Below are positions 34,000 through 45,958 of a stretch of 64,000 nt of DNA, in pieces. A program made the translations under genes and the position numbers. The notes below the pieces were generated by a model, which made no database searches, was not told where the DNA came from, and worked only from the letters and a program-made list of their open reading frames with translations. Source of the stretch: Sapria himalayana (lineage: Eukaryota > Streptophyta > Magnoliopsida > Malpighiales > Rafflesiaceae). The first letter of the stretch is position 1; each line of letters begins with the position of its first letter. Where the stretch lies: assembly GCA_029783825.1 (NCBI GenBank), contig JAREIK010000385.1:2287501-2351500 (forward strand), given 5' to 3'.

Positions 34000-35170
34000 G
34001 GTTTCTAGCTCACCACCAATCAAGTGGTATATTTTGTATCAATCCATAGAAGCCAATTTTGTATCAATCCAATCCATAGAAAATGAAGAACAAATGCTAC
34101 TGGTTTCTTATTCAACTCTTAACTTTTTCGACATTCTTGATGGAGAGCAAGAGAAACCTGCAGCCATTTTTGCAGCGAAATTCCAGCTCTCTGTCTGTTT
34201 CTCATCCTCTTAATTAGGTCGTGTAGCCTTTTGGCTCCTTCAAGTAATAACTAGCACCAGCGAGGCAACCTAGCCAATGAATCTTCGACGAAAATATGTT
34301 TTCAGTACACATATCACAATCATCAATATGGAGCTTAGAGCACGCGACAGTAATATATCACACCCACACACCACATACACTCCCATGACAATTATAACTC
34401 TCAGAATGGAACTCAAGAACATTTTATATCAACTGTACAAGCGTATTTAGAACAGTTCAGGTGGTACAATGCTGCAGATGGTGTTCCAGCTATAAAAGGT
34501 TTAGAAGGGATGATGATCTAAGGTAATAATGCTCATGTGCATGCAAGTACACATTTATAGGTTTAGTGGAGAGGTCAATAAGGGTGCATCATTATGCGAA
34601 GTACGATTTCAGTCTAGGAGTCTAGGCTCTAGGGCAAGTACCTGATCCTACTTAAAGCTTCCCCCCGCCACAACTCGCCCATAAAACACGGGGAAGACGA
34701 GCGTTAAAAAAAATCAACAATAAACAAGAAACAAGAAACGAGAAACTCTCCTCCTCCCTCTTTTCCGTTACCTGGCACGCTCGAGCAAAATACACACTTT
34801 GATTCGTGGGTTTGAAATTTCAATAATGATAGAAACAAAAAAGTTTGATCACCCACCCCCATCACGTTTAATGCAGGTGGATGTGGCGACAGCTTGAAGA
34901 CGATGAGAAGTAATGCGGCAGGGTAAAATTTTCTTCTGTCTTAACGCTGTCTTCGAAATCCAGAAGAAATCTTATCGCTCTAATTGCTACAGGCGACAGT
35001 AGAGTACTAGAGAAATGATGTGAACCGTTCTGAATGATTGAAAAGAAACAGAGACAGTCTTTCTTCGGTAAGTGAGGAGAAGTCCGTTCGTGGAAGATAA
35101 CCCCATGCCAATATCTCTGAACTGGTTATTTATTTTGCATTATATGCTGATATTAATGCCATATCCACGT
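34000..35170. other. ERF 3' flank and intergenic DNA
   Basis: The first ~130 bases are probably 3' UTR. A 13-base phrase, TTTTGTATCAATCCA, is duplicated at about 34031 and 34052. The rest has unremarkable composition with no convincing ORF. Confidence 0.45.
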
Positions 35171-35178
35171 AACCCCAC

Positions 35179-35218
35179 AAACACACACACACACACACGC
35201 TCGCGCGCGCGCGCGCGC
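35179..35218. repeat. Compound microsatellite (CA)10 then (CG)n
   Basis: CACACA run at 35179-35198 followed by CTCGCGCGCGCGCGCGCG to 35218. A pure CG dinucleotide run is uncommon in methylated plant DNA. Confidence 0.9.
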
Positions 35219-35627
35219 ATTTCTTTAAAATCTGTATCGAACATAAAAGAAGGAAGTAGATATTGATCGAATTAATTAAATATGAAGTCAGAAAATGAAT
35301 ATGAAAGTTGGAGGAGTTTTATCTGAGAACAATCCTGCCAGTTCAAATCAAGGTGATCTGGATCGCAGTCGCGTCATTATGATATAATGTGGAAGAAACA
35401 TGCGTGTGACCGAGGCGAGGCATCAAAGAAACTTAATTGACATGGCGGACATGTACGTAGATCTTTGACTCCATTGATTTTTGATCGAACAAGGTCGAGA
35501 TTTCAGTTCTTATATTATGTATATATAAATGACAAAATATTTTAAAGTTCATCATTTTATGTACATTTTAAATTTAATTATTTTTTGTTGTCCATTGTTC
35601 ATAAATATAGTAGTGGTAAATAAAATA

Positions 35628-35937
35628 AATAAAAAAAATATAAAAAATATAAAAAATATAAAAAATATAAAAAATATAAAAAATATAAAAATATAAAAAA
35701 TATAAAAATATAAAAAATATAAAAAATATAAAAAAATATAAAAAAATATAAAAAAATATAAAAAAATAAATAAAAAATATAAAAAATATAAAAAATATAA
35801 AAAATATAAAAAATATAAAAAATATAAAAAATATAAAAAATATAAAAAATATAAAAAATAATAAAAAATATAAAAAATATAAAAAATATAAAAAATATAA
35901 AAAATATAAAAATATAAAAAATAAATAAAAAATAAAA
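35628..35937. repeat. 9-bp minisatellite (TATAAAAAA)n
   Basis: About 300 bases of near-perfect TATAAAAAA units with a few one- or two-base slips. In the minus-strand frame it reads FLYFLYFLY, which is an artefact. It lies just outside the truncated end of the 3' LTR of the copia element beginning at 36018. Confidence 0.92.
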
Positions 35938-36017
35938 TTCTATATTTCAACAAATCACTAACGCACTTTAATAATTGATTGTGATAATACCCTACCAATA
36001 CCCACATACCCTACAAC

Positions 36018-36270
36018 AAGAAGATGAGTAGAAGAGAAGAGAAGAAGAAGAGAGTCAACGTGCAGTAGCAGGAAACCAAATATCAATCAATAAAAAATAA
36101 TGTTCAGCAGTAGTTCAAAAAGAAAACAAGAGTTTATATATCACCCTAATAATTTAAGCAAGAAAATATATAAAAAAAACTTTACAGCTGCATATTTAAT
36201 AAATGCTCATTAAGGGCATAAAAGTCAATTCATTCTAAGCCCACTCAACTAATCGAATAGCCCGTCAACA
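36018..36270 (-). repeat. Copia 1 3' LTR (truncated)
   Basis: Aligns with 40721-40974 (GAAGATGAGTAGAAG through AATCGAATAGCCCGTCAA). The part corresponding to 40656-40720 is missing. The sequence instead runs into CTACCAATACCCACATACCC and the 9-bp minisatellite. Confidence 0.9.
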
Positions 36271-36284
36271 GTCTCCCCCATTTG
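36271..36284 (-). other. Copia 1 polypurine tract
   Basis: Complement reads AAATGGGGGAGAC, directly adjacent to the 3' LTR; the usual plus-strand priming site. Confidence 0.8.
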
Positions 36285-36413
36285 ATGTAGTTGAGATCAG
36301 ACCAAGTTTTTCTCTCCGGTAGACCAATTTTTCTCTCGGCAGGGACTTCGTGAATATATCGGCCACTTGTTCTTCGGTCCTGCAAAAAATCAATTTAACT
36401 TCATTAGATTCAA

Positions 36414-39400
36414 TTACATCCTTAATGAAGTGATATTTATACATATGTGTTTAGTTCGACTATGCATTATCACATCACTCGCAATAGATATAGTCGATTG
36501 ATTATCACACTGAATTTTTGTTGGATGTTTTTGAAGTTTATCTAAATCACCCAAAAGTTTTCTAAGCCATAAGGCTTTGGAGGTTGCAACTGAAGCTGAA
36601 ACATATTCAGCTTCAGTAGTAGACATGACTACTGTGGATTGTTTCTTGGACTGCCAAGAAACAGCCACAGTTCCTAAGTTAAACATATATCTAGAGGTAC
36701 TTTTGTAATCCTTTGGATTTCCTCCCCAATCACTATCATAGTAACTAGTAATTTCTGTATGGTTAATTTTATGGAATTTCAGACCTAAATTAATTGTGCC
36801 TTTAAGATACCTCAATATCCTTTTGGCAGCACTTAAATGTATGTGATTTGGACAATGCATAAATCGTGACAACAGGTGGACAGAATATACAATATTAGGT
36901 CTGGTTGCTGATGCATACAGCAAGCTTCCAATTAAGCTTCTGTATGTCTTTTCATTTACTGATTTTACTTGAGCAGAAAGTAACTTTTGATTTACTTCCA
37001 AGGGGGTAGAGATAGGCTTGCAGTCACTCATTCCAAAATTTTTTCAGCAATAGTTTAATGTATGTAATTTTAGAAATGGACACACCACTCATGTCTTGTG
37101 TTATTTCAAGTCCTAAGAATTATTTTAGATTTCCTAGGTCTGACATTTCATACTTAGTTTTTATTTCTCTCCTAAAGTTATTTATTAATTCAATTTTATT
37201 GCTTGTAAAGATAATATCATCTACATATAGAGAGACAATCAAAATTCCAGAATACTTATCTTTTTTTAATATAAAGTGTAGGCTCACTCTTACTTCTGCT
37301 GAATCCTTGATTCAGAAAGTAGGAATTAATTTGTTGATACCAAGCACGAGGAGCTTGTTTCAACCCATACAAAGCCTTATTTAATCTATAAACACAGTGT
37401 TCACTCCCCTTTTTTACAAACTCAGAGGGTTGTTCTACATAGATTTCTTCCTTTAGTCTTCCATTTAGGAATACTGACTTTATGTCTAATTGGAATAAAT
37501 TCCAGCCTTTCTGTCCAGCTAAGGCTATTAAAAGCCTTATGATTTCTAACCTTGCTACTGGATCAAAGGTTTCATGGTAGTCTATTCCGGGTTTTTGTGA
37601 GTAGCATTTAGCTACCAATTGAGCCTTATATACAGGCTGATTTGAATTCAATTTAGTCTTAATCCTATAAATCCACTTAACACCTATGATGTGTTTATTT
37701 GGGGGTAAGTCCACTAAAGTCCATGTGTTATTTTTTTCAATGACAGATATTTCTATTTGCATTGCTTCGATCCAGAATTGATGTTTTACAGCCTCTTCAT
37801 AGTTGAGTGACTCAACTGAGGCGTAATTACATCTTTGGTAAATATCCATCAAGTCTTTATATTTAATAGGAGTTATTTTATTTGGTTCAGTCACAGATTC
37901 AGAATTAGGTATGGAATTACAACTATATTCAGAAACAGATTTAGACTTGCATTCAGAACCGCATTCAGAAGAAAAATCAGAAGAAAACTCAGAAGAAAAA
38001 TCAGAGAGTGAGCTGAAATCATACATTGGAGTGCTTATTAATTTATTGCTAGCTACAGTAGCTTATGTGCAACCATTTTTATTTCCAAAGTTTGCTTCAT
38101 TCAAACTTTCACCCCATTTACTATTTTCATCAATTAGTATGTCTCTACTCACTAGAAATGACTTAGTTTCTGGTGAATACAGTCTGTGACCCTTGGATTG
38201 CAGACTGTATCCAACTAAGATGCACTTAAGACTCTTTGAGTCTAGATTGGTCCTTTGTGCACTTGGTATATGGGAGTAACAAACACTCCCGAATACCCTT
38301 AAATTTTTGACATTTGGTTTCCTTCTAGTCCAGGCTTGCACTGGAGTAAGGTTTTCCAGTGCTTTGGTAGGGCACCTATCGAGTAGATACACTGATGTGT
38401 TCATTACTTCTGCCCAAAAAGTTTTTGGTAAACCTTTCTCATTTAAAAGTGATCTGGCCATTTCCATTACCATTCTATTTTTTCTCTCCACAACTCCATT
38501 TTGTTGTGGTGAGTAGGCAGTGGTTAACTACCTAGTTATTCCTTTAAGTTCACAAAATTTGTGAATTTTTGAGAGAGGAATTCACCTCTTCTATCTGTTC
38601 TAAGTGTTTTTACACTTAGTCCAGATTGTCTTTCGACAAGTGACAGAAGCTTCTTGAATCATTCAAGTGCTTCAGACTTGTGCTTCAAGAAGAACACACA
38701 TCTGTGTCTTATGCAATCATCAATAAACAGTAGGAAGTAACTACGGTTACCTAATGATTTCACTGACATGGGACCACATATGTCAGCATGTAGTAGTTCT
38801 AAAGGCTTGGAGGCTTTCCAGGTAGAGTGCTTTGGAAAACTCTTTCTAGTTTGTTTTCCCAGTGAGCACTCTTCATAGACAGAAGTAAGGTATTACAAGG
38901 TTTGAAGGCACTCCTTTTACAAAATTATTTTGAAAAATATTTTTTAGGTTTAAATAATTTAAGTGCCCAAACCTTCTGTGCCAAAGAGAAGCTACAAATT
39001 GGACATTCATTGATAATGCCCTATCTGTTCTCTCAGCAAATGTCAGTGGAAAACTTCTTCCCCTTGACATCTTTTCTGTCCATGAGGGTTGATCACTCTC
39101 ATGATCAAATATTTCACAAGTGTTAATCTCAAATGACAATTTATAACCTTTTTCAATTAACTGGCCAACACTTAATAAATTCTGATCCAAGGTAGGAACC
39201 AAAAGCACATCTTTTATGAATTTTGTTCCAGAGCAGGTGGGTACTGCCACTCTACCCTTGGCTTACGCCTGAACTAATTCACCATTGCCCAATTTGACTT
39301 GTGAATTTACCACTGGAAGTAAATCCACAAATATTTCCTTATTTCAGACATTTGGTTTGAGCAACCACTGTACAGAAACCAGGTATTTGTCGAATGTATA

Positions 39401-40412
39401 TTTTCTATTTCATTTGCATAAAACAGATGCTCTACAGAGGCTACTCGCTCTGTAAAGCCAGCATTCTGTTTGGAGATGCTTTTACAGTTCTTCGTATTAT
39501 GCCCAAACCTTTTACAGTATTGGCATTGATTCTGTTTTTGAAACCAACACTCAGTCGCAGTGTGGTTTAATCTCTTGCATATATTGCAAGAGACAGGTTG
39601 GTCTTTAAGTGAGTCATTAGAGAGAGTAGAAGAAGAGCCCGTTTTTATTTTATTTTTGTTTTTATTTTTAAACCCATACATTTGACTGCTTCTCTTACTC
39701 CTCATGTCTCTGGATTGATTTTCATCCTTGTTGGAATTGTCTTCCCATCTTGACTGCATTACAGTTTCTCCAGAACTTTCTACTCTCTTCATTAATCAGC
39801 TTTCGTATGATTTTAATGAACTCAGAACTTGCTAGATTGACAGCTTTGATAATCCTTGGTTTCCTCTATCACTGCCACAATGGTATCAAATTTATCAGGC
39901 ATACAGATTAGTAATTTCTCAACTAATCGAGTCTCAGAGATATCTTCTCCGTGAATCTTAAGTTGATTAACTATATCAAGGAACTGAGTTGAAAACTCAG
40001 TAAGAGAATCTGAGTTTTTCATACTCAGATTCTCGAAATCTTTTCTCAAGGAGTATAGAAGAGCTCCTCGAGCCTTCTTATCTCCTTGGTATTCCTCGAT
40101 TAGGAGGTCCCAAGCCTCCTTGGCTTGGGTACAGCCAAGCAATCGGGGAAATATTGCATTACTTACATCCAGTTGGATGAAAAGTAATGCTTTGACATTT
40201 AATTTTCATAATTCCTTCTCTTGTAACAAATCTTTACCTTCCAGAATAGAGAAATTTGGGGCTTCTACATATCAAGAAACCACAATTTCCCATATATCTT
40301 GGGAGATAAATAATATTCGCTTTTTAGCAAGCCAGTAATCAAAATTTTCACCATCAAACAAGGGAATAGGAATCGATCCCGAGTTTGATGAGGTTTGACC
40401 TTTTGAAAACAT
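36414..40412 (-). pseudogene. Copia 1 gag-pol polyprotein, disrupted
   Basis: Minus-strand pieces in copia order. Gag starts at ATG 40412 (MFSKGQTSSNSGS) with a UBN2-type block (39822-40142, LGCTQAKEAWDLLIEEYQG). A CCHC knuckle follows (CQYCKRFGHNTKNC, about 39490-39531). A gag-preintegrase block lies at 38873-39250 (LWHRRFGHLN). The integrase region follows; its C-terminal part is at 38063-38491 (WAEVMNTSVYLLDRCP). Reverse transcriptase lies at 37256-38026 (WTLVDLPPNKHIIGVKWIYRIK; DIKSVFLNGRLKEEIYVEQP), and its catalytic YVDD is at about 37213-37224. RNase H is at 36414-37031 (SKKQSTVVMSTTEAEYV). Frames change at least five times, so no polyprotein can be made. No envelope-like ORF. Confidence 0.9.
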
Positions 40413-40644
40413 ATTAATTTTAAAGAACAACTTGAAAAAATTTTGATTAAAATGTTAGGGTTTTGTAAAAAATAGGTATTAAAAACCACAAAACCTTTAG
40501 ATCTTAGTAGATCTGGTCAGATATATGCTAGATCTTAAGAAATTTGTGAAAATAATTAGGTTTTTCAGAGAATGCCTAATCTGGAGAAATTGAATTTGAA
40601 TAATATTCAAAAATAATCTCGATCTCAGTTAGGAAACGATACTC

Positions 40645-40655
40645 TGATACCAAAA
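40645..40655 (-). other. Copia 1 primer-binding site
   Basis: Complement of CTGATACCAAA, that is TTTGGTATCAG, beside the 5' LTR; matches the initiator-methionine tRNA primer used by most plant copia elements. Confidence 0.8.
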
Positions 40656-40974
40656 TGTTGTTTAAGAACAACAATTCCATGTTAAAACAAGGATTTCTTA
40701 AGAACAATAAGCATAGAAACAGAGAAGATGAGTAGAAGGGAAGAGAGGAAGAAGAGAGTCACGCGTAGTAGCAGGAAGCTAAGTATCAATCAATGAAAAA
40801 TAATGTTCTGTAGTAGGTCAAAAAGAAAACAAGAGTTTATATATCACCCTAATAATTTAAGCAAGAAAATATATAAAAAAAAACTTTACGGCTGCATATT
40901 TAATAAATGCTCATTAAGGGCATAAGAGTCAATTCACTCTAAGCCCGCTCAACTAATCGAATAGCCCGTCAATA
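40656..40974 (-). repeat. Copia 1 5' LTR
   Basis: 319 bp. The inner edge reads TGTTG and the outer edge CAATA (an expected CAACA with one change). Contains the terminal stretch shared with 36018-36270. Confidence 0.9.
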
Positions 40975-40994
40975 GGTATAGGAGCATTGATGCG

Positions 40995-40999
40995 GAGTG
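40995..40999. repeat. Copia 2 TSD (left)
   Basis: GAGTG, identical to 45616-45620. Confidence 0.9.
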
Positions 41000-41019
41000 T
41001 GTTGAAATATAAACTTATT

Positions 41020-41058
<39 letters not shown>

Positions 41059-41262
41059 TACTTGGTCAAAGTTAGTTGAAAATTAAATGTAACTTTGAAT
41101 TCTTTAAGAATATAACCTAAGACTAAGTTTAAGTTAGTTGAGAGTTTTGTGGAGAGTTTGTGGGATTTGTAACCTATAAATAACCATATTGTACTTATGT
41201 TTAATGTATTCCATTCTTTCTTCTTTCTTCTTCCATTTTTTAAGCGTTATTATTTTCCAACA
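41000..41262 (+). repeat. Copia 2 5' LTR
   Basis: 263 bp, containing an AAT microsatellite (about 41020-41058, 12-13 units). Confidence 0.93.
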
Positions 41263-41263
41263 A

Positions 41264-41277
41264 AGTGGTATCATAGG
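41264..41277 (+). other. Copia 2 primer-binding site
   Basis: AGTGGTATCATAGG beside the LTR; initiator-Met tRNA type with one change from TGGTATCAGAG. Confidence 0.8.
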
Positions 41278-41281
41278 TTGA

Positions 41282-44200
41282 TGGTTAATAGCGAGGTGAT
41301 GGTGAATAGTGGTATGATTCCATTCCAAGTCCCAGTGCTCCACAAGAGCAACTATGAAAACTAGAGCATAAAGTTGAAGGCCCTCCTTGGATCACAAGAT
41401 GTGTGAGACATAATAGAGAAAGACCATGAAGAACCAGAGAATGAAGATGCCCTATCTTGAGCTCAAAAGGATAGTTTGAGAGACTTGAGAAAGAGAGACA
41501 AGAAGGCTCTTTATATAATCTATCAAGGATTAGATGAAGATGCTTTTGAGAAAATCTCAGAAGCAAAGACGGCAAAAGAAGCATGGAAAAAGCTTCAAAC
41601 CTCATATAAGGGCGCATATCTGGTTAAGAAAGTACGTCTTCAAACATTAAGAGCTGAGTTTGAAGCCTTAAATATGAAAGGATGAGAAGTCATTTCAGAT
41701 TACTTCTCTAGAGTTTTAACAGTGACAAATCAATTAAAAAGAAATGGTGAAATATTAAGTGATGTAAGAATCATGGAAAAGATTCTTCCATCGATAGATG
41801 AAAAATTCGATCATATTATCGCTATTATTGAAGAAACGAATGACTTGCAAACCATGACAATATAACAATTGATGGGTTCCTTGCAAGCCTATGAAGAAAA
41901 GAGGAAGAAGAAAGAAGGAATCGTAGAGCAATTACTCAAAACTCAGATTGATAATGTCTAGAATGATAGAAAGCAACAAGGAAGAGGTCCCGGTCGTGGA
42001 AGCCATGGATGTGGACGTGGTCAAAGTTGGAGGTCCTATGATAATAATAATAATATCCAAAGAGAAGAAAGAACAATAAGAGGTTATGGGAGAGACAACT
42101 AGAGATCGAGGTATGATAAGTCACATATCAAATGTTACAACTGTAAAAGGTTTGGCCATTATGCCTCAGAATGTAGAGCTCCAAATAATAAAAGAGTTGA
42201 AGAAAAGGCCAATTATGTGGAAGAAAAAAGTCAAGACAGTGAAACCTTGCTGTTGGCTTATAAGGGAAATGCAAAAAGTGAAGATAACTCATGATACCTT
42301 GATTCTGGTGCAAGTAATCATATGTGTGGAAAAAGAAGCATATTCGTAGAACTTGATGAATCAGTAAGTAGGAATGTGATTTTTGGAAATGAATCAAAAG
42401 TTGCAGTAAAAGGTAGAGGTAACATTCTCATCCGATTAAAGAATGGAAATCATCAATTCATTTTCCAATGTATATTATGTACCAAACATGAAAAGTAATA
42501 TTTTGAGTCTAGGACAGCTCTTAGAGAAAGATTATGATATCCATCTAAAAGATAATAATCTTTCTATAAGAGATAAGAAAAATAATTTAATCGCTAAAGT
42601 GCCAATGTCAAAAAATCGAATGTTTATGCTTGGCATTCAAAGTGATATTGCAAAGTGTCTCAAGACATATTACAAAGAGACAACTTGGCTTTGACATCTT
42701 CGGTTTGGACATCTCAACTTCGGAGGATTGAAATTACTCTCAAAAAAGCAAATGGTTAAAGGACTACTAGTCATTAGTCATCCTAATCAAATATGTGAAG
42801 GATGTCTAATTGGAAAGCAATTCAAGAAGTACTTTCCAAAGGAGTCAAGCTCAAGAGCTCGAAAGCCACTGGAACTTATACATACAGATGTGTGTGGTCC
42901 AATCAAGCCAAGTTCACTTGGTAATAGCAACTATTTTCTTCTCTTTATAGATGATTATTCATGAAAAACTTGGGTTTATTTCTTAAAAGAAAAATCAAAG
43001 GTATTTGAAAAATTCAAGAAGTTCAAAGCCCTTGTTGAGAAGGAAAGCGGGCTTCTAATCAAATCTATGATATCAGATCGTGGAGGAGAATTTACATCGA
43101 ATAAATTTCAGAAATATTGTGAAGATTATGGAATTCAAAGACCTCTCACAGTTCCAAGATCCCCCCAACAAAATGGAGTAGCAGAAAGGAAGAATAGAAC
43201 TATCCTTGACATGGTGAGGAGCATGCTTAAAAGCAAGAAGCTACCAAAGGAATTATGGGCATAAGCAATTGCATGTGCAGTGTATCCATCCAATAGATCT
43301 CCAACAAGAAGCATATGGGGGAAAACACCACAAGAAGCTTGGAGTGGAAGAAAGCCAAATATTTCCCATCTAAAAGTATTCGGAAGCATAAATCATGTGC
43401 ATGTCCCGGATGAGCAAAGAAGCAAGCTGGATGATAAAAGTCAGAAATATATCTTCATTGGTTATAATGCAAACTCTAAAGGCTACAAGCTTTATAATCA
43501 TGATACTGGAAAGACAGTCATTAGTCGAGATGTCATATTTGATGAAGAAGGAGAATGAAATTGGGAACAACAAAATGAAGACTACAATTTCTTCCCTTAT
43601 GTTGAAGAAAATGATGTGGAACATCCAACGCTAGAACAAGCAGAAAACGAGCCAGCTGCTCCACCAATTTTACCAGATGGGAGTAATCAAGAAGAGCAAA
43701 ACTCAAGCGAAATAATTTCACGTTTCAGAAGTATACAAGAAATATATGAGGTAACAGAAAATCAAGAGAATCTTACTCTCTTTTGTCTCTTTGTCGACTG
43801 TGAACATATGAACTTTCAAGAAGCAATTAGAAACAAGAATTGGAAACAAGCAATGAATGAAGAAATAAAGGCAATCAAGAAGAATGATACATGGGAATTA
43901 GCTACACTTCCTAAAGGGCACAAGGCAATTGGTGTGAAATGGGTGTACAAAGCAAAGAAAGATATCAAAGGAGGAGTCAAAAGATACAAGGCAAGATTGG
44001 TGGCAAAAGGTTACAGTCAAAGAGCTGGTATTGATTATGATAAGGTATTTGCTCCAGTTGCTCGATTAGAAACTATTAGATTTTTTATTTCCTTGGCCGC
44101 TCAAAATAATTGGAGGATATAACAAATGGATGTGAAATCTGCCTTCCTAAATGGAGTCCTTGAAGAAGAAATCTATATTGAGCAACCACAAGGGTATGAA

Positions 44201-45330
44201 GTAAAAGGAGAAGTAGATAAAGTCTTAAAGCTGAAGAAGGCACTGTATGGATTGAAGCAAGCTCCAAGAGCTTGGAATGCTCGAATTGACAAATACCTTC
44301 AAGGAAGAAATTTCATCAAATGTCCATATGAGCATGCAATCTATATCAAAATTGAAAATGGTGATATTCTTATTGTATGCTTGTATGTAGATGACTTAAT
44401 CTTCACAGGTAGCAATCCAAACATGTTTGACAAGTTCAAGAAAGAAATGACGAAAGAGTTCGAGATGATCGATATTGGACTCATGTCTTACTACCTTGCT
44501 ATTGAAGTTAAGCAAGAAGAAAAAGGGATTCTAATCACCCAAGCAAGCTATGCTAAAGATATACTTAAGAAGTTCAAGATGGATAACTCTAAAACAGTTG
44601 GCACGCCAATGGAATGTGGAATCAAATTATCCAAGCATTAGAAAGGAAGTAGGGTGGATCCCACTCTCTACAAAAGCTTGGTGGGAGGTCTACGCTACCT
44701 AACATGTACAAGGTCCTGATATTCTTTACGTGGTTGGAGTCATTAGTAGATATATGGAGAATCCAATAATAACTCATTGGAAGACAACAAAGAGAATATT
44801 TCGCTATATTAAAGGTACTACAGACTTCGGCTTGTATTATTCTGTCTGTGATAATTTCAAGCTTGTTGGGTATAGCGATAGTAATTGGAGTAGAGACATA
44901 GATGATCGCAATAGTACTATTGGTTTTGTATTCTATATGGGAGACACTACCTGTACTTGGGTATCAAAGAAGCAGCCGATAGTCACTCTTTCCACTTGTG
45001 AAGCAGAGTATGTAGCAGCTACCTCTTGTGTATGTCATGCAATCTGGCTTCGAAATATATTAAAAGAGTTAGGAGTGCCTCAACAAGAGCCGACCAAAAT
45101 TTTGTGGATAGCAAGTCAGCAATAGCTTTGGCCAAGAACCTAGTCTTCCATGACGAAGTAAGTATATTGATACTCGCTATCATTATATTAGAGAGTGCAT
45201 TGCGAAGAAGGATGTACAGTTGGAGCATGTGAAGTCTCATGATCAATTAGCTGATATTTTTACCAAGCCTCTCAAGCAAGAAGATTTCACCAGGCAAAGA
45301 AGTTTACTCGGAGTAATAAAATCAAGTTTA
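41282..45330 (+). pseudogene. Copia 2 gag-pol polyprotein, broken by stops
   Basis: Domains in order: gag/UBN2 (about 41380-41900, KKALYIIYQGLDEDAFEKIS); CCHC knuckle CYNCKRFGHYASEC (42130-42171); gag-preintegrase (42443-42720); integrase core (42728-43264, HTDVCGPIKPSSLG and SPQQNGVAERKNRTILDMV); reverse transcriptase (43616-44641, IGVKWVYKAKK, DVKSAFLNG, YVDD at about 44385); RNase H (44730-45320, SKKQPIVTLSTCEAEYV). Most breaks are single stop codons inside an otherwise continuous frame, for example Trp/Arg-to-stop in DDYS*KTW (42961) and Gln-to-stop in RI*QMDVKS (44120). That pattern suggests point-mutation decay and argues against rearrangement. Confidence 0.92.
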
Positions 45331-45338
45331 AGGGAGGG
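45322..45338 (+). other. Copia 2 polypurine tract
   Basis: AAGTTTAAGGGAGGG immediately before the 3' LTR. Confidence 0.8.
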
Positions 45339-45615
45339 TGTTGAAATATAAACTTATTTTAATAATAATAATAATAATAATAATATACTTGGTCAAAGTT
45401 AGTTGAGAATTAAATGTAACTTTGAATTCTTTAAGTAATATAACTACCTAAGACAAAGTCTAAGATAGTTGAGAGTTTTGTGGAGAGTTTGTGAGATTTG
45501 TAACCTATAAATAACCATATTGTACTTGTGTTTAATGTATTACATTCTAAAGTGCATTGAAGTTTTTTTAAGCATTATTATTCTTATATCTTCTTCCATT
45601 TTTTATTTTCCAACA
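45339..45615 (+). repeat. Copia 2 3' LTR
   Basis: 277 bp. Differs from the 5' LTR by a shorter AAT run (about 8 units) and a rearranged pyrimidine-rich stretch near its end (about 45545-45600). Confidence 0.92.
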
Positions 45616-45620
45616 GAGTG
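45616..45620. repeat. Copia 2 TSD (right)
   Basis: GAGTG, identical to 40995-40999. Confidence 0.9.
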
Positions 45621-45958
45621 TACATCCTGTTGTCCTCCACAGACAGAAACTAGGGCTACGTCTGCAATGAGCTTCAAGTTACATCAAGGAGCTTCATGCA
45701 ATACAGTTGCCTGTGATCTCTGGCTGTGTTCTTTGTATCGAATATAAACTTGGTTGTGGCAGTACTGTTGCCTATTGGCATCGAGCTCCCTTTGATTCAA
45801 CATTCACATTTGTTGCTTATAAGTGAGCTCATTTTTTAACTTCTTGGGTACATTACGGCACGAGAATTCAACACTCCCATATTTGTTACAACTACACTAA
45901 TAGTTTCTTGTTGGGTCACTTTCTCCATCTTATGGTGCGAATGGTGGCCTCTTGCCTT
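45621..45958. other. Unassigned DNA between copia 2 and the old copia
   Basis: Balanced composition (CTGTTGTCCTCCACAGACAG). No gene or element recognised. It is the right flank of copia 2's insertion site. Confidence 0.4.

Larger units (their letters stand above)
36018..40974 (-). mobile_element. Ty1/copia retrotransposon 1, minus strand, 3' LTR truncated
   Basis: Direct repeats at 36018-36270 and 40656-40974 enclose a decayed gag-pol on the minus strand. The internal signals fit the orientation. The complement of TGGTATCAGAG (initiator-Met-tRNA primer site) lies beside the right LTR, and a purine tract (complement of GTCTCCCCC) lies beside the left LTR. The left LTR lacks its outer ~65 bp. 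No TSD can be read because of that truncation. Confidence 0.92.
41000..45615 (+). mobile_element. Ty1/copia retrotransposon 2, full length, perfect TSD
   Basis: LTRs 41000-41262 and 45339-45615 both run from TGTTGAAATAT to TTTTCCAACA. The 5-bp target duplication GAGTG flanks them. A primer site GTGGTATCA follows the 5' LTR and a purine tract AAGGGAGGG precedes the 3' LTR. The element sits 25 bp beyond the right LTR of copia 1. The coding region is broken by stops. Confidence 0.95.

Noticed and set aside
33355..34023. 222-codon minus-strand ORF opposite the ERF gene
   Set aside because: Shadow of GC-rich ERF coding sequence; the AP2 domain on the plus strand explains the region.
35552..36007. 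151-codon FLY-repeat ORF resembling a membrane protein
   Set aside because: Translation of (TATAAAAAA)n; not a gene.
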